Assembly: GCA_013397455.1 (NCBI GenBank)
Contig: VYZB01000346.1
Coordinates: 749,633 to 813,632 of the forward strand
Length of the DNA: 64,000 bases
Direction of reading: 5' to 3'
Source: Crotophaga sulcirostris
Taxonomy: Eukaryota > Chordata > Aves > Cuculiformes > Crotophagidae
The position numbers and the translations under genes were made by a program. The notes below the pieces were generated by a model. The model saw nothing but the letters and a program-made list of their open reading frames with translations, was not told the origin of the DNA and did not search any database. Shown here one piece after another: positions 35,030 through 46,161 of this stretch (its first letter is position 1; each line of letters starts with the position of its first letter).

Positions 35030-35651
35030 GTATGTGGGGGATCGCCGGGGTGGGCTTTGATGGAACACAGTTGGTCAGTGCTGGGCATACATCCCACATC
35101 CTGCACTCCTCCACGTCCAGTGGGTACCAGCCTGTTAGTGGTGTCTTTGCACAGCACAGCAGTTACTGACCCGTAGTGCTTCCCCAACCTTGGTACAGGC
35201 TGCAGAAGCAGATCATTCTCTACCTCCTAGTTTGAGGCAGGTGGGTATCACCCTCTCTGCTGGTGATCACTTGGGGGTGAGCATGGAGGGGCAGGTGGGA
35301 TGAGAAGGCAGAGCCACTAAACACCTAGATTTGTCTGTCTCAGCAGATTCAAAAGGTTTCTTTTTAATTAAAAGGATTTTTGTCAAGAGACCTGGACCAG
35401 GCTAGGCTATAGGTGTCTTCTTCTGTATCTGAACTTTGTTAGTCACGCTTGCTTCCGTTGCCCCACAGCAGCAGTTTCTAGAGCTACATGTTCTGAGACA
35501 TCCCATAACCTCAGCAGTGGGGTAAATGATGGAGCAAATGCATGTTCTTAACATGACTTACTGAAGAGACTGTCCAGCAACAGGCAAAGCCCGCAGTTCT
35601 CTAGCAAAAAGGACAAGATGTTGGTAGTAATTCTGCTCTTTTTTTGCCCAG
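35030..35651 (+). other. DAB2IP: Intron (0.6 kb)
   Basis: Donor gtatgt, acceptor ttgcccag. The shortest intron in the window; nothing recognised inside. Confidence 0.8.
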
Positions 35652-35830
35652 AGCACCGCAACAAAACTGGGGCCTCTGCCTCGGATCCTGAGGGACGTCA
35701 ACTCAGCGCTCAGTAACCCGTCCTGCGTGCAGGTCTCCGTCACAGCCGATCACACCGCGTCCACGCCCAACGCTGGCAACAGCATCTCTGCGGGGCTGCA
35801 GAAAATGGTGATAGAGAATGACTTATCTGG
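35652..35830 (+). CDS. DAB2IP: DAB2IP exon: linker after the RasGAP domain
   Basis: Acceptor gcccag|agc, donor tctgg|gtaaga, residues 510-569 (last codon split). [12 protein letters not shown] and [16 protein letters not shown] at the two ends match mammalian DAB2IP, while the middle (about residues 526-552) differs greatly but keeps the same length as the human protein I remember. This points to a disordered spacer in which length is conserved more than sequence. Confidence 0.95.
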
Positions 35831-37302
35831 GTAAGAGCACAGACGTGGCCTGGCCACAGGGAAATGCTGAATATTCATCTGCTGCCGAAACCTGAGCACC
35901 TGCAGGCACAGGCAGGACAGGGCCTGGGGTGGGGCTGCCTTATCCATGGATGAGGCTTCCTGATGGCAGAACTGACACTGTTTGTAGGTCAGTGCTGCAT
36001 CTGAACAAAGCAGCAGGCGGTGGGAGAGGCAAAGGCTCCATCCTGGGTCCCCTGAGAGCCAAAATGGGGCATGTTGGCTGGGAAATCAAGAACTTGGCAG
36101 TTCTGGTCTCAGCTGTTGAGATGTGGCTGCAGCAGCAGTGTTCGTCCTTGGAGGTCTTGAGGGTGTTCATTTGTGCTAAGTGCTGGGCATCACCACTAAG
36201 TTCTTGAGGTCTCTGAATAAGCAAAAGTTACAGGGTTGGCCTTACCTACCTCTGTATGATGTAGGGTAGGTGCTGAATGCACCGAGACCCAGATCCAGAT
36301 GTTTCTCTAGCAGCTACTGAGCTGTAGAGGCCCACGATGAATTCCAGTCTATTCTGTGCAGTTTTTGAAATACCGGGTGTTTTTGATGATGGGCAGTGAG
36401 TCACAGCCACAGCCACCTAATGCACTTTTTGGCCTTAATTAAGGAGTGTCATTCGTGGTGAAGACCTGTGATGTTTCTGTTTGTGGAAAATTAAATGAAG
36501 CCCACACAAATTGAAAGTCAGTGCTAGTGAAATAGGTTGTATGTGGAAACTGTACCATATTTAACAGTTTAATTAAGAATGAAAGGCAGCAATGGCACTG
36601 GACTTACTCTAATCAGAGCTTTCATCTCTAATGCTTCCCAGCGTGGGGTACAATTATTTAAATCCCATGCTATGGAGGACTCTGACAGTATGCTCTCACC
36701 CAAATGCTTGCTTCCAGCACACCATCTTTGATCAGCAGGGCATTCACATTTCACCACTGCAAAACTCTTTCTTCCTATCCCCAAGAAATCAATATCACAT
36801 GAGTGTACGTTACAGCAGGAGTGGGTGGAGAACCTTCCCTCGCTGGGCTTTAGCTCTGCTGTTGGAGCTCTCGGTTGGACCCTTGGAGGCCCAGTCTGGA
36901 TCGGTTCCCCCAAGCCATGGTGCTCAGTGCTGTACCAGGAGCTCCGGCACGGAGCCAGAGTGGCCTAGATGCAGGAAGGGTGAACGTGCCGTCAGCGTGA
37001 CGCACAGACGCAGCCAGGAGGCCAAGCCCCAGCGCGTGTCTGTGCCCCACGTGGACGCGCACCCCGTGCCCCCCTCCCCACTCCTGCCTGCTCCCGCAGG
37101 GCCAGGCTCCCCCGCGCCCCCGGCCTGCCCCGCTCTGTCCCTCCACACGGGCAGGGCCAGGTGATTCCCCGTCCCGCACAGCTGCGCCACCACGCTGATT
37201 TCTGCTGAGTGATTTCGTTTTCCTGCTCCGGCGCAGCATTCACGACTCTTCTTTTTTGTTTTGTTTTCCTCTCCTCTTCCTTACGCACTGACCTCCCCGC
37301 AG
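35831..37302 (+). other. DAB2IP: Intron before the large exon (1.5 kb)
   Basis: Donor gtaaga, acceptor ccccgcag. It contains the AT-rich block 36345-36620 and a CpG-rich end (about 36950-37190) leading into the large GC-rich exon. The stop-free frames in that end are a composition effect. Confidence 0.8.
36345..36620. other. AT-rich block, candidate conserved non-coding element
   Basis: It includes a 12-bp perfect palindrome CCTTAATTAAGG (36433-36444), a second TTAATTAA-type core near 36568 and an AP-1-like TGAGTCA (36399-36405). Low CpG and free of CR1. Confidence 0.3.
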
Positions 37303-38176
37303 TCTGATAGATTTCACACGGTTACCATCTCCAACCCCTGAAAACAAGGACTTGTTTTTTGTCACAAGGTCTGCTGGGGCCCAGCCCTCGCCTGCCCGAA
37401 GCTCCAGTTACTCAGAGGCCAATGAGCCCGACGTGCAGATGTCAAATGGCAGCAAGAGTTTGTCCATGGTGGACTTGCAGGACAATCGGCTCTTGGACAG
37501 TGGGGCCTCCGCGCCCGGCACGGCCGACTCGCTCAATGACAGTCAGTCGTCCCTCGGGCAGTTGCAGGGCGTATGGACCGCACGGACTCAGCAGAACAGC
37601 GTGACGGGCATGGCCACCGTGCGCCGGGTGGGCCAGACCCCCACCACGCCGAGCGGCGAGAGCGCGCCCGGCCGGCCCCAGCTCCTGGCCCCGCTCTCCT
37701 TCCAGAACCCCGTGTACCAGATGGCGGCCGGGCTGCCGCTGTCCCCACGCGGCCTGGCTGACTCGGGCTCCGAGTGCCACAGCTCGCTCAGCTCCCACAG
37801 CAACAGCGAGGAGCTGACGGCCACCAAACACGGCTTCGCCGCCCCCGCCGCCAGCGAGGACTTCACCCGCCGGACGGGCGAGCTGGCCCGCCGGCAGCTC
37901 TCGCTGACGGAGAAGGGCGGCCAACCCACCATGCCACGGCAGAACAGCGCGGGCCCGCAGAGGCGGATTGACCAGCCGCCCCCGCCGCCCCCGCCGGTCA
38001 CCCGCGGCCGCACACCACCCTCCCTGCTCAACACGGTTCAGTACCAGCGACCCTCCAGCGGCAGCATGATGTCCTCCTCGCCCGACTGGCCCGGCAGCGG
38101 GGCCCGGCTCCGGCAGCAGTCCTCCTCCTCCAAGGGCGACAGCCCGGAGATGAAGCAGCGCACGATGCACAAACAG
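37303..38176 (+). CDS. DAB2IP: DAB2IP large exon: 14-3-3, NPxY and proline-rich motifs
   Basis: An 874-base exon (acceptor ccccgcag|t, donor cag|gtgagg), residues 570-860, GC- and CpG-rich and probably disordered. Visible motifs: [12 protein letters not shown], whose third serine is residue 604, the RIP1/14-3-3 site reported for AIP1 as I recall; [15 protein letters not shown] at 702-707, a match to the FxNPxY consensus bound by PTB domains such as that of DAB2; two long Ser-rich stretches; seven consecutive prolines (794-800) followed by VTRGRTPP, an SH3-type ligand; and [17 protein letters not shown]. The proline run is shorter than the roughly ten I remember in mammals. Confidence 0.97.
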
Positions 38177-41095
38177 GTGAGGTCAGGGCTGCGCGAGCTC
38201 TGGGTGGAAAAGGGGCCAGGCAGGGGTCAGCCTGTGGGCTTGGAGAAGAGATGGGCTGGTGGGGATCGCTGCAGTGGGAGGGGATGTCCTTCTGGCTTTG
38301 AGTCACCGCATCGGTGCCAGCTCCGTGGTGGCATTGCATGTGGGGATGTGCCTTGGGTCTTGCACCCAGCTTGGCCAGAGACGGAGGTGCTCCAAGGAAG
38401 GGGACACAGGCCAGCGTTCATTCTCGGTGTTCCTCCGCTGTGGGACCTGCTGGTGTGTGACCGCCGCAGGGCGGCAGGTGGCAGAGACACGAGGGCGATG
38501 GCAGCCGTGCCGCCGTCCTGCGCTACCATCTCGTCACTGCTTTGCCTCTCCATGCCCAGGCTCTCATCCCATGCCATAGTCAACCCCGCGCCATCTCCCA
38601 GACTTGGACCAGACCCTGATCTTGTAACTGAGAGTCTCCCTGCTGCCACTCCTGGACTTGTTTGCGCTGTGAGACCCTCTTTGAGTCCCCCTGTGGAGGT
38701 GAGAGCAGCAAGGGAAGAACGCGCTCCCAGTTGAGAGGGGCGTTCCTGCTGTGCAGAGCTCTGCAGGGACTCGGGTCCCAGACCTCACGCTGGTCTTCAC
38801 AGAAATAAATTTCCCCTTCATGGTGCTAAAATTGAAAGCAGTTGGTCACACACCCAGGGCCCTCTGGTTCTCCTGGCATGGATAAATATTTTTTCTCATT
38901 TATTCATTCTGTATTTCTGAACTAACCCTATAGAAAATTAACACAGTAGGGCTTCTCAAAGCCAAAAGGAAGAGTTTTAGAAGTCCAGAGAATGTGGACA
39001 ACCAGGAAGCACTTACTGTGTCCCAGCCCGGAGGCAGCATTAAGGCTCCTTTCCAGCAGCCGGTGTGGGAAGAGCAACAGAGTTGGTGCAAGTACCTCCT
39101 TCCCAAGGCAGCCGTGGAGGCTGGGGTCAATGCTGCCCATTGAAGGCTGCTTTATCAGCCTTGTCTGGAGCTGCTCCACGCACACTGTGTTGTTTCGTAA
39201 GCGCTGACATTAGCAAGCGTGCTGAGCAACAGCATTTGTATAATGGGCATCAATACTCATTAGGTGCAGAGGGCACAGCGCTCGCAAGCAGCAGCATCCA
39301 GTTTGGTAGGAGAGTTTCTTGCAGAAGGAGAGGACAGTGAAGAGCTGGTGCTCTTCAGAAAGCCCTGACCCAGCTGCATTTTGTGGATCTTTCCACCACC
39401 CACCCCGCTGTCCTCTCAAAGTTTTTCTCAAGACCTGAAGCCTTCAGAATGCCTCTCCCACCCTCCATCCCTGTGTTTTGCTGGTATGTCAGCACCATCT
39501 GTAAACCATCATAAAACTGGTGCTCATTGGTGGTGGTATGAAATGCTGTTTGAGAGCAAAGAAATCCCAGCTGGTGGCCATTCCAGTAGAAGTCCCCAGA
39601 CCTCCTTCCTGCCATGCAGAAGCGCTTCCTCTGCCTCTGTGAGCTCTTCTGCTGAACTGGCTTCCCAGCTGTCCCAGGTCAGAGTAGATGTTTCCTATTT
39701 TACTTCTCCAGAGGAGGAAGAAAGAGGCAAAAGGACTTATGCATGGTGGGCTGAGCTCTGTTCTCTGACAGCCTTGGACCAGTGGCCTTCATGCTCTTGA
39801 AATGGACCCAGGTGAGCACCGCTCCTTGGAGCCAGGAATTCTGAGCAGCCACCATGGGTGCAGTGCCCAAGCTGGAGGAGCAAGAAGAAGCAGAAGCCAT
39901 GAGCTGAGTGAGGATTTATTTATAGCAAGTGACATTCATGAGCCGAGCCTGAAACTTCTGATTTAGAATTCTGGAAGTAGAAGACCAGATTGGAAGATGA
40001 CATGGAAAACTCCCCAGCCCCAGTGAGTAATTAATCCATTCCCCACTCCTTCCAAGTGCAGAACCCCCAGTTCTGCTTCTTGATGGTGAAGGGGTTTCTC
40101 TGCTGTCCAGAGGTTTGAATGAATGAGAAAGTTCCTGACACTGGTGACCAAGTCATTATCCAGATCCCTGTGTTCATCCAAGAAACTGCTTCCTGCAGTT
40201 TATAATGAGCCAGGATGGAGAAGAATTAGCTGGAGATTCGCTTCTTCAACCTTGCCATGTGGCTGGAAAATACTGTGGTGATGCCATTCGCAGTCCCTGC
40301 CTGCAGCAGCCGTGGTGGAGGCTCACTGAGAGCAGAACAGCGCCGCTACGGGAACAAACTTAAAGATAGAACTTAAAGATGGACTGCTAACATGGCGAGC
40401 ATTTAGACCCCTCCAGCATCATTGGAAACATTCAAGGCCAGGTTGGATGGGGCTCTGAGCAACCTGATCTGGTTGAAGATGTCCCTACTTACTGCAGGGG
40501 GGTTGGACTGGATAACCTGTAAAGATCCCTTCCAACCCAAACCATTTTCTGATTCTAAGTGCAGTCTCGACCCAAAAGAAATCTTTCTTTTCCAAGAAGC
40601 CACCTGCGTCACCAAAAGTAGAGTTTCTGTTTGAAGATCTGGTTTTACCAGTACAAAATCTCCACGGCAAGCAAAGAGGCGGCTCAGGAATGGAGGCTGA
40701 AGAGTGAAATCCCATCTCACAGGGTGAATATCGAGCTGTTCCATCTGCCTGCAGTTCGGCGCCTTCTCAGGCTGTGTCCTCCTGAGGTGACAGGACCAGC
40801 TCAGAACCCTGGCCCGTTGCTTTCAGTAGGACCCTGCACCGCTGCCCGTCTGTTTTGAGGGGATGGCAAAGAGAAGAATTTGTCTCAAAGGCTGCTTGAC
40901 CTAAAGATAACATGAGGTGCAGAATGGGATCTGTTCCGGCCCCTCTGCCCTGACCGCTCCAGTAGCTCAGACTCGTTCGTTGCTGTTTGAGCAGCGTGGG
41001 AGAGGGCTTGCTTGAAAGGCAATTCTCTCTCTCCAGCTTCATGACCATTTCTGTTACAGGTTTTTCTTTTGTTATGGTTGTATGTTTCATTGTAG
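38177..41095 (+). other. DAB2IP: Intron (2.9 kb)
   Basis: Donor gtgagg, acceptor cattgtag. It contains a CR1 piece at 40409-40558. The open frame of the large exon runs about 560 bases into this intron, but the donor is strong and the extension is not protein-like. Confidence 0.8.
40409..40558 (+). mobile_element. CR1 3'-end fragment
   Basis: Sense: 'cattcaaggccaggttggat', 'ctgagcaacctgatctgg', 'ccttccaacccaaaccat', ending in 'tctgattct'. Confidence 0.9.
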
Positions 41096-41248
41096 GCCCC
41101 TTCTCCTGTGAACCCCAATGCCCTGGACCGCACTGCTGCTTGGCTTTTGAATATGAACATGCAGTTTTTAGAAGATGAAAGCATTGACCCAGATTCCAAG
41201 CACAGGGATAAGCTCAGGAATAAGGACGAGCTCAGCCAAGCAGAAAAG
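41096..41248 (+). CDS. DAB2IP: DAB2IP exon: linker before the coiled coil
   Basis: The exon is 51 codons, phase 0 (acceptor ttgtag|gcc, donor aag|gtaaaa), residues 861-911. It encodes APSPVNPNALDRTAAWLL, then an acidic and basic stretch ending KDELSQAEK. RTAAWLL is shared with RASAL2 (RTAAWVL). Its first residue is Ala where I recall Gly in mammals. Helix-forming sequence begins at its end. Confidence 0.97.
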
Positions 41249-44200
41249 GTAAAACCTGATTGGATTGAAACAAGTTTCTAAATAGAGAGAGGATTTCCTT
41301 GAATGTGTTCGTCTGAGCAGCCTGGGGCCAGGGTGGGCACTGTGGCAGTCCCTGCCTGGCAGAGAGGGGTGTCAGGCTGTGCTGTGCCCCGTGCAGCCTC
41401 ACAGGCCACAGCTGGGGAAGGCTGGGAGGTTTCCACACATTCAGTGACTGAATTACCTTCTGATGAGAGCAAGGAAGAAAAGCAGGAGCCAGGAATCGAG
41501 TGCTGGGGCTGCTCTGCAACAAACTGTAAAGCCAGCTAGTGCCTGGTGCTTCCCCCATTTCTCACCCCGGCTGCAGGGGAAGAGAGCTTAAGAAGGGAAT
41601 TAAGCTCACCTATAAAAGACATGAGAGTGAGGTACAGGAGCCTCATGCCCCACAACAGGGACAGGATGGCTGTAAACAGACCTGAAACTTCACTCCATTC
41701 TGGTCTCAGTGACAGCACTGGGGCCTGGGGTGACTTCACTGGCAGTGATGCTGCCCCCCAGTCCCACAGATCAGGGCCTGCCCAGCCTGGGGCTCTCAGA
41801 AAGTCAGTTCAGAGCATCCAGTCTGAGCCCACGGTCTTGGAGAGGCCCTGTGTCTCTGGCAAAGCCAAGAAGTGCTGCTCCTATTCACTCCTTCCCATCC
41901 GTGCCTGGGGTAGGAAAAGCAGGGAAGAGACAGAGTAAGCCTGGCCAGGAGTGAAGAAGGAGGGTTAAAAATGAGGATCCAACAGTCGAGAGCTGAGAAG
42001 ATCCCATCTTTGCTGATTGCTGCTTTCACAAGGAGCTTTCTCAGCAGCCTGGCTGTGCCAGCACCGCTGCGTTGGGCACAGTTAGCGATGGGGCTGTTCC
42101 CTCAGTGTGCTTCTCTGTCACACCAGCCATGTGTGACCACCCAGTCCTGCAGAACCGCAGGCACCACCTTCCCTGAGCCTCCTTCCTGTTTTGCAGCACA
42201 GGCTTTTCTGTTAGGATAGCCAGGCTACTATCCTCTGGCTGGGCTGTATCGTTTCGGGACTGTCACCTGTGACATTCCAGTGAAATGCTAAAGACAGAGA
42301 GCGTAGTAGGGATGGGGGGGTACAGTACAACAACTCGAGGTTGGCAACAGTTCCAAGACCAGGCTGGATGGGGCTCTGAGCACCCTGATGCAGTGGGAGG
42401 TGTCCCTGCCCATGGCAGGGGTGTGGAACTGGGTGGGCTTTAAGGCTCCTTCCAACCCAAACCATTCTATGACTCCCAGCTGCCCCAGGAAGAGCGTGGC
42501 AGAGTTTTGTGAGAGTTCACCCCATTTCTTAGTGGCTTTTTGCTCCTTGGCTGTTCCTGTGAACACACGGCCGCGTCCTGGTCAGAGAGCGGCTGATAGA
42601 ACAACAGGCGCCTTTAGCAGATGTTGATTGCAGGGGTACAGAAACCCTGGCTGCCACGGAAACAGAGGCACCAGTAGCAGCAAATCAAAGAGAAGGCGTT
42701 GTCAGACTGGTGCACCGTGCCCTGAGTTATCGCTGTGTTTAGTCGTTGAAGGGCTTCTAGATGGGTTCAGTGCTCACTCGAGTCTGCAGTGGAGATGGCA
42801 GCTTTGCTGTCGCAGTGGAGCTGGAGTGAGGTGAGATGCCGAAGGACCACACACCATGGAACATGTGCTGCCCTTGCCCGCTCCCTCCTCCCGCAGGCAG
42901 GCAGATGGCCCTCGGGCATGGGCACGGTGCGTGCCAGGCGTTGTCACTAATCCCCTTCCTAGCAAAACGGGCTCAGCTGTTGCCAGGTGGGCGCTCGCAG
43001 GGGCTGCTCTGGTCCCTGTCAGCCCCCTGGGATGTCCTGTGTAGGGACGGGCTTGCCAGCACGGGCCCTGTTCAAGGCAGACGATGACGGGATTGCAAAC
43101 CCAGTGCTGCAGCAAACCCGTCCCTGTCCCGGCTCAGCGCCTGCCGTTTCATCCCCATGCAGCATCTTTTATTACTTTGCTGTCACATCAGTCACTGACA
43201 TTAAAGATCACCATTAGCATAATCTCTCTCCCCATTACTGTAAGACGTGATGGTAACCGAGAATGAGCCAAGTGTTCTAGAGACAGGAGCGACTCCTGCG
43301 GTCTCTGAGGCCTCTCTGCTATCATTTGAGCTCACTTGCGCTGCTCCTATTTTAAGGCTAGGGTAGGTATTTAATCTTTCCTGTTCAAGCAACTCCCTTC
43401 TGTCTGACTTCAGTGCTTCTGTGTAACTGTCTGGGCGTTCGTGTTCCCTCGCTGCTCCAGGTTACCTGTGCAAACCGTGCCGCTTCGCTGCTGCAGTGAA
43501 GGCTTTGCTAAAGGAAGAACAGGGCGCTCTGCGGTGCCTGTGCTCAGGCAGGAGTTCTGAGCTCCTGCCCATCTGCCACCTGTGACTCAAGTGCCGTGGC
43601 AAATTCAGGAAGCCCAACACCATCACATATTTTCAGTGCTGGGGAGTTCTAGTTACCTTTGCTGTCAGCCAGTCAGTTGGTGGAGCAACACTGGGAAAGG
43701 CGTGGGGATTGGCAGGGCTGGGGGCACAGCCAGGCTGCCTCCCCTCACCAGGGCTGAGCTGCTGGGCAGACCCCCAGCAGGACCCAGTACTGCGACCCCG
43801 CAAAAGCCAGTGTTGGGTGCTCCCCCACTGCAAGGGCCAAAGGGCAAGGCTGTATTTTCAGGCAAGACACAAATAAGTCTTTTTCTGTCAGTTCACACTT
43901 GTGGCTTTGTACCAGCCCTCCTGACTCAGATGGAAGGCTTTTTCCCATATCTGACTCTTGTCTAATTATTAGCTGCCTATTCATTATTCTAAGGTTATTC
44001 CAGTTGGGATTTTTTTTTAAAGACTATTTCCAGTAATAATTTTTTGAAATTAAAGTGGCTTTTTTGTACAGATAGACACCAGATTTTCCTTTAGCAAAGC
44101 AAGCTGTACTGAATGCTGTGCTTCTGCAAGAGCTAAACCCGGTATTACTGAGTTAGAAAGCTCTTTATTTTTTGATTGCTTTATGTGATTCTTCTGCTGC

Positions 44201-44894
44201 TGATTTTTAGCTTCATCTGAATGAACAGTACAACGGTGGGGTCTTGGCTTCACATAGCAGCTCTTCTAGGATTGAGCCCTGGTTTGACATCTGATTGCAC
44301 TGTTTGTAATGCTGGGCCCCGAAAGGCAGCAGCGCCCGCGGCCCCGCTCACAGCAGCGAGTCACCCTCGCCTTGATGAAGGTGATGACCGTGGTCTCTCT
44401 GTCCCTGCTGCAGAGCTGCTGCCTGGCAGGAGCCCGGCAGCACTCACAGCTTGGGCTTGGCTTCCGGCACATCCAGAACACCCACATTTATTGCTGTAGA
44501 CTGAAGAGCTCTTGTGTAAACCCAAAATCCCCCCAGTGCAGCTTCTCCCGCCTGTGTTTAGCCCTGCGCTGTTGGCGTGAGGAAGACGCCGGATGCGTCT
44601 GCCACTCGCTCGCGCTAAGCTGCCCTCCCAGGTGAAATGCCAGACTCTACCAACAACCCCTTCTCCACACCTGCCAGCGACCTGCCCAGCCCTGCCCGCC
44701 CAGCCAGCACAGGTGGAGAAGACTGAAGAGGAGGTGTCGGCAGCGGGGTTGTCAATCTGACACGGGTTTGCAGCCAATCTGATGCAAGGAGAGGGGTGTA
44801 ATCGGGTTATGGGGACACCCTGGCAAGGGCAAAGCCCAACTGGGTAACACCCACTTGTGTTTTCTTCTCCGGTGTCTGTCCTTGCGTGCTGTAG
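41249..44894 (+). other. DAB2IP: Intron (3.6 kb)
   Basis: Donor gtaaaa, acceptor gctgtag. It contains a CR1 fragment at 42341-42474 and AT-rich sequence at 43970-44215. No exon recognised. Confidence 0.8.
42341..42474 (+). mobile_element. CR1 3'-end fragment
   Basis: Sense: 'ccaagaccaggctggatggg', 'ggaggtgtccctgcccatgg', 'aacccaaaccattctatgac'. Confidence 0.9.
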
Positions 44895-45097
44895 TACCAG
44901 CAGGACCTAGTGGTGCTGCAGGACAAGCTTCGCATCTCCAACAAGAAGCTGGAGGAATACGAGACTCGCTTCAAATGCCAGGAGGAGACAACACAGAAAC
45001 TGATGCTGGAGTACCAGGCCAGGCTGGAGGAGAGCGAGGAGCGGCTCCGGAGACAGCAGGAGGATAAGGAGATCCAGATGAAGGGCATCATCAGCAG
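44895..45097 (+). CDS. DAB2IP: DAB2IP exon: coiled coil, with triple acceptor
   Basis: Residues 912-978 plus two bases of Arg979; donor cagcag|gtacgg. It encodes a heptad-rich coiled coil: LQDKLRISNKKLEEYETRF, CQEETTQKLMLEYQARLEE, ERLRRQQEDKEIQMKGIIS. Three in-frame acceptors follow one another: tag|tac at 44895 (chosen), cag|cag at 44901 and cag|gac at 44904. The first yields YQQDLVV, matching YEQEI at this place in RASAL2; the third yields DLVV, as in mammalian DAB2IP (EKDLAVLQDKL). I chose the longest form on paralogue similarity; transcripts could use any. Confidence 0.93.
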
Positions 45098-46073
45098 GTA
45101 CGGGGAGATGGCAGTGCTGGAGGTGACAGTAACCAGGCAACCTGGCTGGTTAGAGCTGACTCCTGCTCAGGAGAGCAGGTTTCTTTGGAGGTGCGGGCAT
45201 TGTGGGGTTTCCAGAATTTACTCACTTTCTGACCTTCTGGGTTACAGCCCTTGGGTGAGCATTTGGCTCTTTGGTTCCCCCCATCAATGTTACCTGGGAC
45301 AAGGAGACCCCCCATTTCTCTGATTCACACAGGCAGGACTTCAGGAGGGGAGAGCTGGCAGCACCCCGGGTTCTCAGAGGGTCTGACAGCCTTGCTCTTC
45401 TGGTCGTGAGCAATAGATGTAATGATCAAGATGTTCTTTTCCTCATGTTCAGCTAAAAATTTCATCACCATCCCGTTAGTCCTCACTATTAATCCCTTTC
45501 TCCCCGCAGCGGGATGCAGTATTTACATTTTCCGGGACATTGGCTGTCCCAGGGGAGCTGGGTTCACCTTTACCTGAGCCAAGCCACCCTGGTGCTTTTT
45601 TATGGGGTCTTCATAAACAGGTTGGCCTTCTCTGTTCACTGAAGCTTTGGGGCAGCCTGCTGTAGAGGTCTCTAGGGAAGAGGAAAAGCCAGAAAAAAGA
45701 CTGGTTCTAAACTGTTGGTGTAAGAAGCAGTGCCAATGGCTGTGTCTCCTTTGTCCTGGAATGCACAACTGTGGGTCCTGGGAGCATCTCGGTGTCCACC
45801 TCGGGACTGCAGTTTCAGATGAGTTTGGCCTGGTACGGATGCTGGGAGCTGCTGTGTGAGGTCACTTCTGTCTGTAGACTCTGGTATTTCACATCTCTTC
45901 CTCTGTGCTTAGAGGGGTCCCTCAACCCTTTGCTTCCTTGGTGTCAGTGACTAAGTGAGGCCACGATCTCTGTCATTCACTGTGGGTGGCTGATTTCGAT
46001 GTGTGTGAGGCTGGTAGCTGGGCTTAGCAGAGCCCAACAAATGTCATTTCTTTCTTGTCCACTCATCTCCCAG
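45098..46073 (+). other. DAB2IP: Intron in the coiled-coil region (1.0 kb)
   Basis: Donor gtacgg, acceptor tcccag. Nothing recognised. The open frame continues from the exon into this intron for about 220 bases but loses coiled-coil character at once, so it is read-through. Confidence 0.75.
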
Positions 46074-46161
46074 GCTGATGTCAGTTGAAGAAGAGTTAAA
46101 GAAGGACCACGCAGAAATGCAGGCTGCTGTGGATTCCAAGCAGAAGATTATCGATGCACAG
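46074..46161 (+). CDS. DAB2IP: DAB2IP exon: coiled coil, second part
   Basis: 88 bases; acceptor tcccag|g, donor cag|gtgagt. It completes Arg979 and encodes [20 protein letters not shown] and SKQKIIDAQ (to residue 1008). Nearly identical in RASAL2, so the C-terminal helix is the most conserved part outside the GAP domain. In AIP1 the region acts in dimerisation and partner binding. Confidence 0.97.

Noticed and set aside
37442..38170. 242-residue antisense open frame opposite the large exon
   Set aside because: It is a shadow of a GC-rich coding exon, with the low stop density expected on the opposite strand.
38177..38734. The open frame of the large DAB2IP exon continues 560 bases past 38176
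   Set aside because: A good donor (cag|gtgagg) sits where homologues splice, and the extension is not similar to DAB2IP or protein-like.
45098..45323. Coiled-coil exon reading on into the intron (YGEMAVLEV...) as a possible alternative C-terminus
   Set aside because: Homologues splice at this donor and heptads end at once. An intron-retention isoform cannot be excluded, but nothing supports it.
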